Below are positions 32,827 to 49,700 of a DNA stretch of 64,000 nt, piece after piece. This DNA is from Pictodentalium vernedei (Eukaryota; Mollusca; Scaphopoda; Dentaliida; Dentaliidae): assembly GCA_031216915.1 (NCBI GenBank), contig CM062289.1:444874910-444938909 (forward strand), read 5' to 3'. Position numbers and translations under genes: made by a program. The notes under the pieces are model-generated. The model saw only the letters and a list, made by a program, of their open reading frames with translations, did not search any database and had not been told where the DNA came from. Position 1 is the stretch's first letter. Each line of letters opens with the position of its first letter.

Positions 32827-33107
32827 CAGGCCATGGCAGAATTTTGCCATGGCCCGTTGACGGTCCGTTTGTCCGTCTGCATGTTAACACGTCCCAGGCT
32901 GCAGGTCGTCTTTAAGGGTCGATTTTTACGAAAGTTCTCATGTACTCTTGTTATGACCGTGCGACGAGAACGAGTGTTTTGAGTTTGATTCTAAATGGTT
33001 GACCACCATACAGATTATTTCACAGTACCATAGTATAACAAACTTTACCATGGTACCTTGGACGTACCAGGGTATGATATCATAAATTATTTATTTATTT
33101 ATTTATT

Positions 33108-33420
<313 letters not shown>

Positions 33421-33789
33421 ACTCCTGGTCTGCACAACGCTGACGAGTCAGTTGCTGTGAACCTATAAATTCGCGAGAGAACACGCAATCGTTGTTGAAC
33501 CAAATTCATAGTCTGGTTGTTCGACAGGACTTGGTTGAGGTTCGTTTATACCACCGCTTACTTCGTGTTTCACAATGTCTTGGCGCTGTATATTGAAACT
33601 GTCGGACCGACACTTTCGCTTTTAAGCGGCGAGTGCGGAATCCGCAACAGTTCCATCGTGATGATTTGATGACCACCAACTCAGTTCCTTGGTTGTTGGG
33701 AAACCAAAGCGACCACGTTATCACGACTGTTTCGTCTCTCTCTCTCTGTCTGAAGAAATCGAATCGCCTTGTTTCGAGACAGCTTCAAT

Positions 33790-34095
33790 GTCGGTGACAG
33801 TTTTATGGGTGGAGGAAGCCGGAGTACCCGACGAGAACCACCGAGGAGCTGTCAGCTCTCCAACATCGCAACTCTGAACTCTGCACCGCAGCACAGGCAG
33901 GGTTAGATTGGTTGAAGACATGCGCACCATCGACGTGCAGTACGCCTCAGTACACAGCGTCATCGTGCCCCCATGTAGGCAATCGGGGTGAAGTGTCTTG
34001 CCCATGGACACAACGCGGTTGCCGCAGGTGGGATTCGAACCGAGGACCACTCGGCTTGCAGCTTGCACCTCTAACAACTGAGCCACCGCGCCCCC
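33790..34095 (-). mobile_element. SINE, tRNA-derived head, inserted in foldback unit 1
   Basis: On the minus strand: GGGGGCGCGGTGGCTCAGTT, GGTTCGAATCCCACCTGCGG, TTGTGTCCATGGGCAAGACA, TACTGAGGCGTACTGCACGT, ending at ACTGTCACCGAC without an A-rich tail. Unit 2 lacks it at the same place (37630-37650), together with about 110 bp of left flank, so this is either an insertion after unit duplication or a deletion in unit 2. Confidence 0.85.
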
Positions 34096-35191
34096 AATTG
34101 GAATTTTATTTGCCGTTAAGTGTTTTTGCTACCTTTTACACGCTATGGACACAGTATATATGTTGTTTTTTCGTGATATTACCTTTCCAATACCATGGAC
34201 ACAACATAATTCGCGCGTATCTATTACTTACGTGATGTGGGTGCCTGGGTGGATGGGCGTAATTGCTTTTATAAATCATTACAATATGTACGGCAATTTG
34301 CTCGCGGGGGTGGGGGGTGGGGGTATATTTCGGTTTGAAATTTCCAGTGGAATTCCCGAAGGACAATATACTAGGGGGTATTCTCTTGGGGGCGGGTACT
34401 GCGCGGGGGGACTCTCTCGGAGGAAGAGAGCCGCTATCTGGGGGTTATACTTTGGAGGTGGGGTGGGGTGGGGGCACCATCTTGTATACATATGTACAGC
34501 ACCACTGCGCTACATGATTTACCACCATACAGATCATGTTAGAGTAAACAAACTTTACCATGGTATACCTGGAACATACAGTGGCGTATTACGATACGCC
34601 ATGGCACCATGGATTACCGTGGCACACCGTCGTAAAGTACCATGCAATAGCATGATTTAGTACTATTAGGTACACCATAGTTTAGTATGATACACTTCGC
34701 TTTATCATGCTTTTACTTTGGATACCATGGTGTTTAATGTATAGCCGTTGTATTTTAAGGTATAACACCACTGGTTGAAATTCACTGACTGACTACAAAT
34801 TCGGTACAAGATGGGGTCTGGAATTTTTTTTTTTGCGAAATAACGCAATAAGTTTGCGAAATAACGCAATAACTTTTGCGAAATAACGCAATAACTTTGC
34901 GAAATAACGCAATAACTTTTGCGAAATAACGCAATACTTTTGCGAAATAACGCAAAGTTATTGCGAAATAACGCAATACTTTTTGCGAAATAACGCAATA
35001 ATTTTGCGAAATAACGCAATAACTTTGCGAAATAACGCAATAACTTTTGCGAAATAACGCAATACTTTTGCGAAATAACGCAATACTTTTGCGAAATAAC
35101 GCAATAACTTTTGCGAAATAACGCAATACTTTTGCGAAATAACGCAAAGTTATTGCGAAATAACGCAATACTTTTGCGAAATAACGCAATA

Positions 35192-35192
<1 letters not shown>
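34095..35192 (-). repeat. Right arm of foldback unit 1 (inverted)
   Basis: Reverse complement of the left-arm order: CACACAATTC-type block near 34200, C/G-rich block near 34310-34460, CATATGTATAC, ACCATGGTA palindromes, GGTATAACACCACTGG, then the GCGAAATAACGCAATA array from 34836 to 35190. It differs in detail from the left arm (single copy of the 298-bp segment, TACGCCACTGTATGTTCC variant), so it is a distinct arm subtype. Confidence 0.75.
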
Positions 35193-38549
<3,357 letters not shown>

Positions 38550-38550
<1 letters not shown>

Positions 38551-39340
38551 TTATTGCGTTATTTCGCAAAAGTATTGCGTTATTTCGCAAAAACTTTGCG
38601 TTATTTCGCAAAGTTATTGCGTTATTTCGCAAAAGTTATTGCGTTATTTCGCAAAAGTATTGCGTTATTTCGCAATAACTTTGCGTTATTTCGCAAAAGT
38701 ATTGCGATATTTCGCAATAACTTTGCGTTATTTCGCAAAAGTATTGCGTTATTTCGCAAAGTTATTGCGTTATTTCGCAAAATTATTGCGTTAGTTCGCA
38801 ATAGTATTGCGTTATTTCGCAAAAGTTATTGCGTTATTTCGCAAAAGTATTGCGTTATTTCGCAAAAGTTATTGCGTTATTTCGCAAAGTTATTGCGTTA
38901 TTTCGCAAAAAAATATTCCAGACCCCATCTTGTACCGATCTTGTAGTCAGTCAGTCCATTGCAACCAGTGGTGTTATACCTTAAAATACAACGGCTATAC
39001 ATTAAACACCATGGTATCCAAAGTAAAAGCATGATAAACCGATGTGTATTGTACTATACTATGGTGTACCTAATAGTACTAAATCATGTTATTGCATGGT
39101 ACTATGCGACGGTGTGCCACGGTAATCCATGGTGCCATGGCGTATCGTAATACGCCACTGTATGTTCCAGATATACCATGGTAAAGTTTGTTTACTCTAA
39201 CATGATCTGTATGGTGGTACATCATGCAGCGCAGTGGTGCTGTACATATGTATACAAGAAGTATAACCCCCCAGATAGTAGCTCTCTTCCTCCGAGAGAG
39301 TCCCCCGCACAGTACCCGCCCCTCACGAGAATACCCCCAG
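38550..39340 (+). mobile_element. Foldback-like element, third module (partial, cut by gap)
   Basis: This module is the inverse of 37930-38550: array, CAGTGGTGTTATACC, ATACGCCACTGTATGTTCC, TGTACATATGTATACAAGAA, CTCTCTTCCTCCGAGAGAGT, ending at the N run. It matches the right-arm subtype, not the left arms of units 1 and 2. It carries several substitutions relative to 37930-38550, so it is not a simple assembly mirror. Confidence 0.7.
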
Positions 39341-39440
39341 NNNNNNNNNNNNNNNNNNNNNNNNNNNNNNNNNNNNNNNNNNNNNNNNNNNNNNNNNNNN
39401 NNNNNNNNNNNNNNNNNNNNNNNNNNNNNNNNNNNNNNNN
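39341..39440. other. Assembly gap (100 N)
   Basis: Exactly 100 unknown bases between the foldback region and the macrosatellite. Length is presumably nominal. The physical link between the two repeat regions rests on scaffolding. Confidence 1.
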
Positions 39441-40075
39441 GACTTTTGTATTTGTTTCAGTGAGTTAGAATGTAGAGCCCCATGTTGGGGGAAAGGAAAT
39501 CTCGTGGTATTTGCCCGGCAGAGCCGCTGGTATAACTATAGTTTCGACCGTAAGGTCTTATCAAATAAACAAATACATAAGATTTCGTGTTTAGATTGTG
39601 TTTACATGGACCACTTGGAGTTATGTTGTGGTCAGTTATTATAGCGTGTATACGCTTGAGAAATATTTCGACTGTTCTGTTGTCTGTAGTGACAAGCAGC
39701 TTGTTGAAGCTTTACTGAAGTGCGATTTTACACTACAGAGGGTGAGTGGTACTACAGAGCGTGGATTAGGCTCACTCAGTCATTATGTTTATAGAAGAGA
39801 ATAGCCTTGTGCTTTTACTCTCTGCTAATCAATTCAGTCTCTAAGAAGACCGTGTACACGACTGGTATCAGTGTGTTAAGAATGGTGTACTATGTAGACT
39901 TTGAGGCTACGCTACGTATATAACTGATATGATTAGATCAGCTTGTGAAATTGTCACGTACAGTGGATCGTTCAAACAGCTGTTATCAGCATGTAGAGAA
40001 GTTGGTATAAGCCGTAGGTTTTGTTTACACTACGTGCAAGGCTGATGTAGGTATGGTTTTATCAGCTATTAGTAC

Positions 40076-40441
40076 TCGGGTGGGTACCCCGGAATTATTT
40101 TGAGGTATTGTTTTCTAAAGTTCATCTCGCACAATGGTTGTGGAGGAATCGTTTCGCACAGTAGTTGCGGAGGAATCTCAACTCGCACAATTAGTTGTGG
40201 AGGAATCGTCTCACGCAATACGTGGAAGTCACCTCGTGCTAAAAGCAGAGGATTTGTATCGGGTGGGTACCCTGGAATTATGTCGAGGTACTGTTTTCTA
40301 AATTTCATCTCGCACAATGGTTGTGGAGGAATCGTTTCGCACTGTAGTTGCGGAGGAATCTCATCTCGCACATTAGTTGTGGAGGAATCGTCTCGCGCAA
40401 TACGTGGAAGTCACCTCGTGCTAAAAGCAGAGGATTTGTAA
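40076..40441 (+). repeat. Duplicated 183-bp block of 29-bp GGAGGAATC sub-repeats (in each macrosatellite unit)
   Basis: Two tandem copies (40076-40258 and 40259-40441) start with TCGGGTGGGTACCC. Each carries three spaced copies of GTTGTGGAGGAATCGT-like sequence preceded by TCGCACA, about 29 bp apart, and a fourth degenerate one (CGCAATACGTGGAAGTCACC). Homologous blocks lie at +3667-bp steps in the other plus units and in the inverted units. Confidence 0.88.
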
Positions 40442-40447
40442 TCATAG

Positions 40448-41612
40448 AAAACAGACTCGAGAAGTTGATTTTCTAAAATCAAAGTGGGTAGGATAAACTT
40501 ACACTTAAAAGAAAGATCCGTTATAAAATCATGAATGTAAGCACGTGGAGATATAAAACGAAGCGACACCTGTCTATTAATAAGCCAATTATAATGAATT
40601 AGCGAGATATTTGATGATTCTGTGTAATCAGTCTATCAGTTAGCAGTGATGGAAAGCGTGTTGTTTTAACAATCAAAATGGCGACAGGGAGATGTTTCTT
40701 CTTCTTTCTTCCTCTGTCAGTTAGTACCACGTGAATGAGTTCTGTACGCTGATTGGCTGGTTAAGGTTAGCTTGATTTCATAGTCATGTGACTGGTTATC
40801 GGTTCGATTGTGTTACGATTGGAGTAATGACATTTAGGAACCAGTTTACATGCCCTAATTTGGAAACTTGACGATGTGTAAACTCTTCTATATTAGAAGG
40901 AAATAAAACGTTTGAGTTGTAATTTGTAGCCCAGGTTTTGGGTGTTTGTCCCATTTATGTGTTTCTCCACTTCCATATATATATAAAAAATGGAAAAAAA
41001 CAACGAGAGAGATTTTGTTTGTTTATTTGTTGGACTCTCTAGTTGCCAGTATTATTTCGTGCACGAGTTGAAATTGTTCCAAATTTCGGTCCGTGTGTTG
41101 GACAGCTATATGGGTGGATTTCCACTCTATGGGGGTTATCCTACAGTTCAATGCTATTCTATTTGTAGGGATAACTTATATTCAGTGTGGTTACGCAATT
41201 GTTTAAGTATATAGAACAATTGTTGTTTATTTTTCTAGTCTATGGTCGACGATACTATTCTTGCTGCTTAAAATGGTATGTTTGTGAAATTGCTGTGTTA
41301 GTCACTACAGCTCTGACCAAATTATGTTGCATTAGGTATTAAGATCATCTGATATTCGTGTGTTTCCAATAACTGCATACAGGTATGTCAGTCTACTAGG
41401 GCGGTGCCCTGAACCGTTAAGAATTACAGATACCAGTGGAGATCTGTTTTATGGTACTCTCTCGTGGGAGAGCTCCCACCTGCGAGTCGCGGCTCACAGT
41501 GCACTGGTTGTTGTTTGCCTGGTCAAACCCCCGACGGCAGATTCAATGCAAGCATCAAATCCTCATCGGTAAACGTAAGTCCTCCAAAAAGGGGCCCAAA
41601 AGCCCAGAATCA
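40448..41612 (+). promoter_or_regulatory. 1165-bp extra segment with promoter-like motifs (long units only)
   Basis: Motifs seen: AAAATGGCGACAGGG (40675-40688, YY1-like), CACGTG E-box (40728-40733), GATTGGCTGG inverted CCAAT box (40751-40760), an AATAAA (40902-40907) and an extended TATA-like run CATATATATATAAAAAATGG (40973-40993). Individually these are weak; the cluster is suggestive of Pol II regulatory sequence. A 74-codon frame follows the TATA-like run (40990-41214) without a recognisable domain. Whether it is transcribed is unknown. Confidence 0.25.
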
Positions 41613-42692
41613 TGATTGAAACGGGGGAGGCAGAAACAAAGGCATGCTTACAGGCAGTTGTGGGAGTCCGTTACATGACTTTTTGCGAAGAGAGAGTTAG
41701 GATGTCTCAAGAGCTAGTCTTGTGGCTGCATGTTTACCACTGCACGTTTAGTGCGAGACATTCGGTGAGTCAGACATAGTGTGTGTGTGGGGAGGGTGGC
41801 ACCCCTCCAATACTCTTAGAGTATGCGGTCACGGCTCTCTGCACGCTGAGTATATGGGCAGAGAATTGTTATAGATTGTGGTCCATGTTTTGGACACTCA
41901 TATGGGTGGACTTCCACTCGTGGAGTTATATAACTTTTCACTGCTTATGAAAATGGATTGCGCTCCATCAGCTGTAGGCTGAGCTTAGGTACGGATTACT
42001 TATTTAGCGCATGATACAGCGTGTTGTTTGTGGTTTTTGAGTAACTGCTGCGTGTGAGAATACGTGTTTCACTAATTGGGTGCAGTTCGAATATACTACG
42101 TGTACACTGTTTTATTCGTGAGATCGTATCAGTATTTGGTATGCGTGAAGGTCGATGGCACTGGTGGAGGACCAAAGGTGGATGGCTTAGCTACCCGTTT
42201 CCTCCATTCACCCCTAGACCTCGCTCAAAGGCCCATCTATAATTGCATGCTATACTGTTGAATGCATGTGCTTTACATGATACGACGCCGAGGCCGTCAG
42301 TGTTTCCAATAAAATGATCTGGCCCTATTTTTAGCGTGTAAGGCCGTATCAGTGTCGGCACGCAGTATTAAATATGGCCGTACCAAAAGGCTCATCGGCA
42401 TGTGTGTGCTGTAGTGTTGGAGGTAATGTGCTTTCCAACTATTAGGCTGAGTACACTGCCTGAGTAATTAATTGTCGACATTTCAACGGATATTGTCGAT
42501 AGATTGAGAGCAAGTGTGCAGTGTGCGCTATTATTTGTCAGTTCGTGCCCTTTATTTGCACTCAATTTGTGCTGAAAAATCATGTGGGTGGATTTCCACT
42601 CATTGGGATTATATAACCCTTTATTGCCATTAAGAACAGATTAGGCTGTATCAGATGTCAGCACCCTTATTTAAGGGTTATTTATTCGACTA

Positions 42693-42780
42693 TTGGCTGC
42701 TTTATCGAGGAGCTTGGCTGCTTTGTCGACGAGCTTGATTGCGTAAGAGTAGCGTTTGGCTGTTTTATAGAAGAGCTTCG
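42693..42780 (+). repeat. 21-bp sub-repeats (TTGGCTGCTTTATCGAGGAG) in each macrosatellite unit
   Basis: Four successive variants: TTGGCTGCTTTATCGAGGAG-C, TTGGCTGCTTTGTCGACGAG-C, TTGATTGCGTAAGAGTAGCG, TTTGGCTGTTTTATAGAAGAG-C. Present in all units, in both orientations. Confidence 0.8.
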
Positions 42781-43107
42781 CTTATTCATAAGTTGAACAG
42801 CTCACCTATCATATTTGAAAAAGTTTGATAGGTACCGGTATGAAGTCTATCAATCATACTATTTTATCGTTGTCAGAATGTTTGACAAGATAGGCTTGTG
42901 TATGTACAGTTGTGTTTTGCTAACCGACCACTATATTTTGTATTTTCTTATTCAGTTGGTTCCGTAGAAGTCACTTGGAATCAACATGGAGATGTTGCCT
43001 TTCTCATAGTCAGTCGGATGGTTTTTGACCTAGCTCCCCTTGAGCATTTGGACTGAAGGAGTCCGGGGGAGGCATGTTTCTATGTTTGTCCATTACTGTG
43101 TGAGGTG

Positions 43108-46100
43108 GACTTTTGTATTTGTTTCAGTGAGTTAGAATGTAGAGCCCCATGTTGGGGGAAAGGAAATCTCGTGGTATTTGCCCGGCAGAGCCGCTGGTAT
43201 AACTATAGTTTCGACCGTAAGGTCTTATCAAATAAACAAATACATAAGATTTCGTGTTTAGATTGTGTTTACATGGACCACTTGGAGTTATGTTGTGGTC
43301 AGTTATTATAGCGTGTATACGCTTGAGAAATATTTCGACTGTTCTGTTGTCTGTAGTGACAAGCAGCTTGTTGAAGCTTTACTGAAGTGCGATTTTACAC
43401 TACAGAGGGTGAGTGGTACTACAGAGCGTGGATTAGGCTCACTCAGTCATTATGTTTATAGAAGAGAATAGCCTTGTGCTTTTACTCTCTGCTAATCAAT
43501 TCAGTCTCTAAGAAGACCGTGTACACGACTGGTATCAGTGTGTTAAGAATGGTGTACTATGTAGACTTTGAGGCTACGCTACGTATATAACTGATATGAT
43601 TAGATCAGCTTGTGAAATTGTCACGTACAGTGGATCGTTCAAACAGCTGTTATCAGCATGTAGAGAAGTTGGTATAAGCCGTAGGTTTTGTTTACACTAC
43701 GTGCAAGGCTGATGTAGGTATGGTTTTATCAGCTATTAGTACTCGGGTGGGTACCCCGGAATTATTTTGAGGTATTGTTTTCTAAAGTTCATCTCGCACA
43801 ATGGTTGTGGAGGAATCGTTTCGCACAGTAGTTGCGGAGGAATCTCAACTCGCACATTAGTTGTGGAGGAATCGTCTCACGCAATACGTGGAAGTCACCT
43901 CGTGCTAAAAGCAGAGGATTTGTATCGGGTGGGTACCCTGGAATTATGTCGAGGTACTGTTTTCTAAATTTCATCTCGCACAATGGTTGTGGAGGAATCG
44001 TTTCGCACTGTAGTTGCGGAGGAATCTCATCTCGCACATTAGTTGTGGAGGAATCGTCTCGCGCAATACGTGGAAGTCACCTCGTGCTAAAAGCAGAGGA
44101 TTTGTAATCATAGAAAACAGACTCGAGAAGTTGATTTTCTAAAATCAAAGTGGGTAGGATAAACTTACACTTAAAAGAAAGATCCGTTATAAAATCATGA
44201 ATGTAAGCACGTGGAGATATAAAACGAAGCGACACCTGTCTATTAATAAGCCAATTATAATGAATTAGCGAGATATTTGATGATTCTGTGTAATCAGTCT
44301 ATCAGTTAGCAGTGATGGAAAGCGTGTTGTTTTAACAATCAAAATGGCGACAGGGAGATGTTTCTTCTTCTTTCTTCCTCTGTCAGTTAGTACCACGTGA
44401 ATGAGTTCTGTACGCTGATTGGCTGGTTAAGGTTAGCTTGATTTCATAGTCATGTGACTGGTTATCGGTTCGATTGTGTTACGATTGGAGTAATGACATT
44501 TAGGAACCAGTTTACATGCCCTAATTTGGAAACTTGACGATGTGTAAACTCTTCTATATTAGAAGGAAATAAAACGTTTGAGTTGTAATTTGTAGCCCAG
44601 GTTTTGGGTGTTTGTCCCATTTATGTGTTTTCTCCACTTCCATATATATATAAAAAATGGAAAAAAACAACGAGAGAGATTTTGTTTGTTTATTTGTTGG
44701 ACTCTCTAGTTGCCAGTATTATTTCGTGCACGAGTTGAAATTGTTCCAAATTTCGGTCCGTGTGTTGGACAGCTATATGGGTGGATTTCCACTCTATGGG
44801 GGTTATCCTACAGTTCAATGCTATTCTATTTGTAGGGATAACTTATATTCAGTGTGGTTACGCAATTGTTTAAGTATATAGAACAATTGTTGTTTATTTT
44901 TCTAGTCTATGGTCGACGATACTATTCTTGCTGCTTAAAATGGTATGTTTGTGAAATTGCTGTGTTAGTCACTACAGCTCTGACCAAATTATGTTGCATT
45001 AGGTATTAAGATCATCTGATATTCGTGTGTTTCCAATAACTGCATACAGGTATGTCAGTCTACTAGGGCGGTGCCCTGAACCGTTAAGAATTACAGATAC
45101 CAGTGGAGATCTGTTTTATGGTACTCTCTCGTGGGAGAGCTCCCACCTGCGAGTCGCGGCTCACAGTGCACTGGTTGTTGTTTGCCTGGTCAAACCCCCG
45201 ACGGCAGATTCAATGCAAGCATCAAATCCTCATCGGTAAACGTAAGTCCTCCAAAAAGGGGCCCAAAAGCCCAGAATCATGATTGAAACGGGGGAGGCAG
45301 AAACAAAGGCATGCTTACAGGCAGTTGTGGGAGTCCGTTACATGACTTTTTGCGAAGAGAGAGTTAGGATGTCTCAAGAGCTAGTCTTGTGGCTGCATGT
45401 TTACCACTGCACGTTTAGTGCGAGACATTCGGTGAGTCAGACATAGTGTGTGTGTGGGGAGGGTGGCACCCCTCCAATACTCTTAGAGTATGCGGTCACG
45501 GCTCTCTGCACGCTGAGTATATGGGCAGAGAATTGTTATAGATTGTGGTCCATGTTTTGGACACTCATATGGGTGGACTTCCACTCGTGGAGTTATATAA
45601 CTTTTCACTGCTTATGAAAATGGATTGCGCTCCATCAGCTGTAGGCTGAGCTTAGGTACGGATTACTTATTTAGCGCATGATACAGCGTGTTGTTTGTGG
45701 TTTTTGAGTAACTGCTGCGTGTGAGAATACGTGTTTCACTAATTGGGTGCAGTTCGAATATACTACGTGTACACTGTTTTATTCGTGAGATCGTATCAGT
45801 ATTTGGTATGCGTGAAGGTCGATGGCACTGGTGGAGGACCAAAGGTGGATGGCTTAGCTACCCGTTTCCTCCATTCACCCCCTAGACCTCGCTCAAAGGC
45901 CCATCTATAATTGCATGCTATACTGTTGAATGCATGTGCTTTACATGATACGACGCCGAGGCCGTCAGTGTTTCCAATAAAATGATCTGGCCCTATTTTT
46001 AGCGTGTAAGGCCGTATCAGTGTCGGCACGCAGTATTAAATATGGCCGTACCAAAAGGCTCATCGGCATGTGTGTGCTGTAGTGTTGGAGGTAATGTGCT

Positions 46101-46775
46101 TTCCAACTATTAGGCTGAGTACACTGCCTGAGTAATTAATTGTCGACATTTCAACGGATATTGTCGATAGATTGAGAGCAAGTGTGCAGTGTGCGCTATT
46201 ATTTGTCAGTTCGTGCCCTTTATTTGCACTCAATTTGTGCTGAAAAATCATGTGGGTGGATTTCCACTCATTGGGATTATATAACCCTTTATTGCCATTA
46301 AGAACAGATTAGGCTGTATCAGATGTCAGCACCCTTATTTAAGGGTTATTTATTCGACTATTGGCTGCTTTATCGAGGAGCTTGGCTGCTTTGTCGACGA
46401 GCTTGATTGCGTAAGAGTAGCGTTTGGCTGTTTTATAGAAGAGCTTCGCTTATTCATAAGTTGAACAGCTCACCTATCATATTTGAAAAAGTTTGATAGG
46501 TACCGGTATGAAGTCTATCAATCATACTATTTTATCGTTGTCAGAATGTTTGACAAGATAGGCTTGTGTATGTACAGTTGTGTTTTGCTAACCGACCACT
46601 ATATTTTGTATTTTCTTATTCAGTTGGTTCCGTAGAAGTCACTTGGAATCAACATGGAGATGTTGCCTTTCTCATAGTCAGTCGGATGGTTTTTGACCTA
46701 GCTCCCCTTGAGCATTTGGACTGAAGGAGTCCGGGGGAGGCATGTTTCTATGTTTGTCCATTACTGTGTGAGGTG
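43108..46775 (+). repeat. Macrosatellite unit 2 (3668 bp, long subtype)
   Basis: Nearly identical to unit 1. Visible differences are single-base homopolymer changes, e.g. GTGTTTTCTCC near 44626 and CACCCCCTAG near 45876, which account for the length. The extra segment lies at 44115-45279. Near-identity indicates very recent amplification or homogenisation. Confidence 0.93.
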
Positions 46776-49700
46776 GACTTTTGTATTTGTTTCAGTGAGT
46801 TAGAATGTAGAGCCCCATGTTGGGGGAAAGGAAATCTCGTGGTATTTGCCCGGCAGAGCCGCTGGTATAACTATAGTTTCGACCGTAAGGTCTTATCAAA
46901 TAAACAAATACATAAGATTTCGTGTTTAGATTGTGTTTACATGGACCACTTGGAGTTATGTTGTGGTCAGTTATTATAGCGTGTATACGCTTGAGAAATA
47001 TTTCGACTGTTCTGTTGTCTGTAGTGACAAGCAGCTTGTTGAAGCTTTACTGAAGTGCGATTTTACACTACAGAGGGTGAGTGGTACTACAGAGCGTGGA
47101 TTAGGCTCACTCAGTCATTATGTTTATAGAAGAGAATAGCCTTGTGCTTTTACTCTCTGCTAATCAATTCAGTCTCTAAGAAGACCGTGTACACGACTGG
47201 TATCAGTGTGTTAAGAATGGTGTACTATGTAGACTTTGAGGCTACGCTACGTATATAACTGATATGATTAGATCAGCTTGTGAAATTGTCACGTACAGTG
47301 GATCGTTCAAACAGCTGTTATCAGCATGTAGAGAAGTTGGTATAAGCCGTAGGTTTTGTTTACACTACGTGCAAGGCTGATGTAGGTATGGTTTTATCAG
47401 CTATTAGTACTCGGGTGGGTACCCCGGAATTATTTTGAGGTATTGTTTTCTAAAGTTCATCTCGCACAATGGTTGTGGAGGAATCGTTTCGCACAGTAGT
47501 TGCGGAGGAATCTCAACTCGCACATTAGTTGTGGAGGAATCGTCTCACGCAATACGTGGAAGTCACCTCGTGCTAAAAGCAGAGGATTTGTATCGGGTGG
47601 GTACCCTGGAATTATGTCGAGGTACTGTTTTCTAAATTTCATCTCGCACAATGGTTGTGGAGGAATCGTTTCGCACTGTAGTTGCGGAGGAATCTCATCT
47701 CGCACATTAGTTGTGGAGGAATCGTCTCGCGCAATACGTGGAAGTCACCTCGTGCTAAAAGCAGAGGATTTGTAATCATAGAAAACAGACTCGAGAAGTT
47801 GATTTTCTAAAATCAAAGTGGGTAGGATAAACTTACACTTAAAAGAAAGATCCGTTATAAAATCATGAATGTAAGCACGTGGAGATATAAAACGAAGCGA
47901 CACCTGTCTATTAATAAGCCAATTATAATGAATTAGCGAGATATTTGATGATTCTGTGTAATCAGTCTATCAGTTAGCAGTGATGGAAAGCGTGTTGTTT
48001 TAACAATCAAAATGGCGACAGGGAGATGTTTCTTCTTCTTTCTTCCTCTGTCAGTTAGTACCACGTGAATGAGTTCTGTACGCTGATTGGCTGGTTAAGG
48101 TTAGCTTGATTTCATAGTCATGTGACTGGTTATCGGTTCGATTGTGTTACGATTGGAGTAATGACATTTAGGAACCAGTTTACATGCCCTAATTTGGAAA
48201 CTTGACGATGTGTAAACTCTTCTATATTAGAAGGAAATAAAACGTTTGAGTTGTAATTTGTAGCCCAGGTTTTGGGTGTTTGTCCCATTTATGTGTTTCT
48301 CCACTTCCATATATATATAAAAAATGGAAAAAAACAACGAGAGAGATTTTGTTTGTTTATTTGTTGGACTCTCTAGTTGCCAGTATTATTTCGTGCACGA
48401 GTTGAAATTGTTCCAAATTTCGGTCCGTGTGTTGGACAGCTATATGGGTGGATTTCCACTCTATGGGGGTTATCCTACAGTTCAATGCTATTCTATTTGT
48501 AGGGATAACTTATATTCAGTGTGGTTACGCAATTGTTTAAGTATATAGAACAATTGTTGTTTATTTTTCTAGTCTATGGTCGACGATACTATTCTTGCTG
48601 CTTAAAATGGTATGTTTGTGAAATTGCTGTGTTAGTCACTACAGCTCTGACCAAATTATGTTGCATTAGGTATTAAGATCATCTGATATTCGTGTGTTTC
48701 CAATAACTGCATACAGGTATGTCAGTCTACTAGGGCGGTGCCCTGAACCGTTAAGAATTACAGATACCAGTGGAGATCTGTTTTATGGTACTCTCTCGTG
48801 GGAGAGCTCCCACCTGCGAGTCGCGGCTCACAGTGCACTGGTTGTTGTTTGCCTGGTCAAACCCCCGACGGCAGATTCAATGCAAGCATCAAATCCTCAT
48901 CGGTAAACGTAAGTCCTCCAAAAAGGGGCCCAAAAGCCCAGAATCATGATTGAAACGGGGGAGGCAGAAACAAAGGCATGCTTACAGGCAGTTGTGGGAG
49001 TCCGTTACATGACTTTTTGCGAAGAGAGAGTTAGGATGTCTCAAGAGCTAGTCTTGTGGCTGCATGTTTACCACTGCACGTTTAGTGCGAGACATTCGGT
49101 GAGTCAGACATAGTGTGTGTGTGGGGAGGGTGGCACCCCTCCAATACTCTTAGAGTATGCGGTCACGGCTCTCTGCACGCTGAGTATATGGGCAGAGAAT
49201 TGTTATAGATTGTGGTCCATGTTTTGGACACTCATATGGGTGGACTTCCACTCGTGGAGTTATATAACTTTTCACTGCTTATGAAAATGGATTGCGCTCC
49301 ATCAGCTGTAGGCTGAGCTTAGGTACGGATTACTTATTTAGCGCATGATACAGCGTGTTGTTTGTGGTTTTTGAGTAACTGCTGCGTGTGAGAATACGTG
49401 TTTCACTAATTGGGTGCAGTTCGAATATACTACGTGTACACTGTTTTATTCGTGAGATCGTATCAGTATTTGGTATGCGTGAAGGTCGATGGCACTGGTG
49501 GAGGACCAAAGGTGGATGGCTTAGCTACCCGTTTCCTCCATTCACCCCTAGACCTCGCTCAAAGGCCCATCTATAATTGCATGCTATACTGTTGAATGCA
49601 TGTGCTTTACATGATACGACGCCGAGGCCGTCAGTGTTTCCAATAAAATGATCTGGCCCTATTTTTAGCGTGTAAGGCCGTATCAGTGTCGGCACGCAGT

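Larger units (their letters stand above)
39441..43107 (+). repeat. Macrosatellite unit 1 (3.67 kb, long subtype)
   Basis: Phase chosen from the first base after the gap (GACTTTTGTATTTGTTTCAG), which recurs at 43108, 46776, 50442 and 54108. The unit contains a 183-bp duplication (40076-40258 and 40259-40441) of 29-bp GGAGGAATC sub-repeats, a 1165-bp segment (40448-41612) absent from the inverted units, three GGGTGGATTTCCACTC modules (41112, 41904, 42586) and a 21-bp sub-repeat block (42693-42780). No ORF exceeds about 115 codons, and none has a domain. Unit 1 has CGCACAATTAG where other units have CGCACATTAG. Confidence 0.92.
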
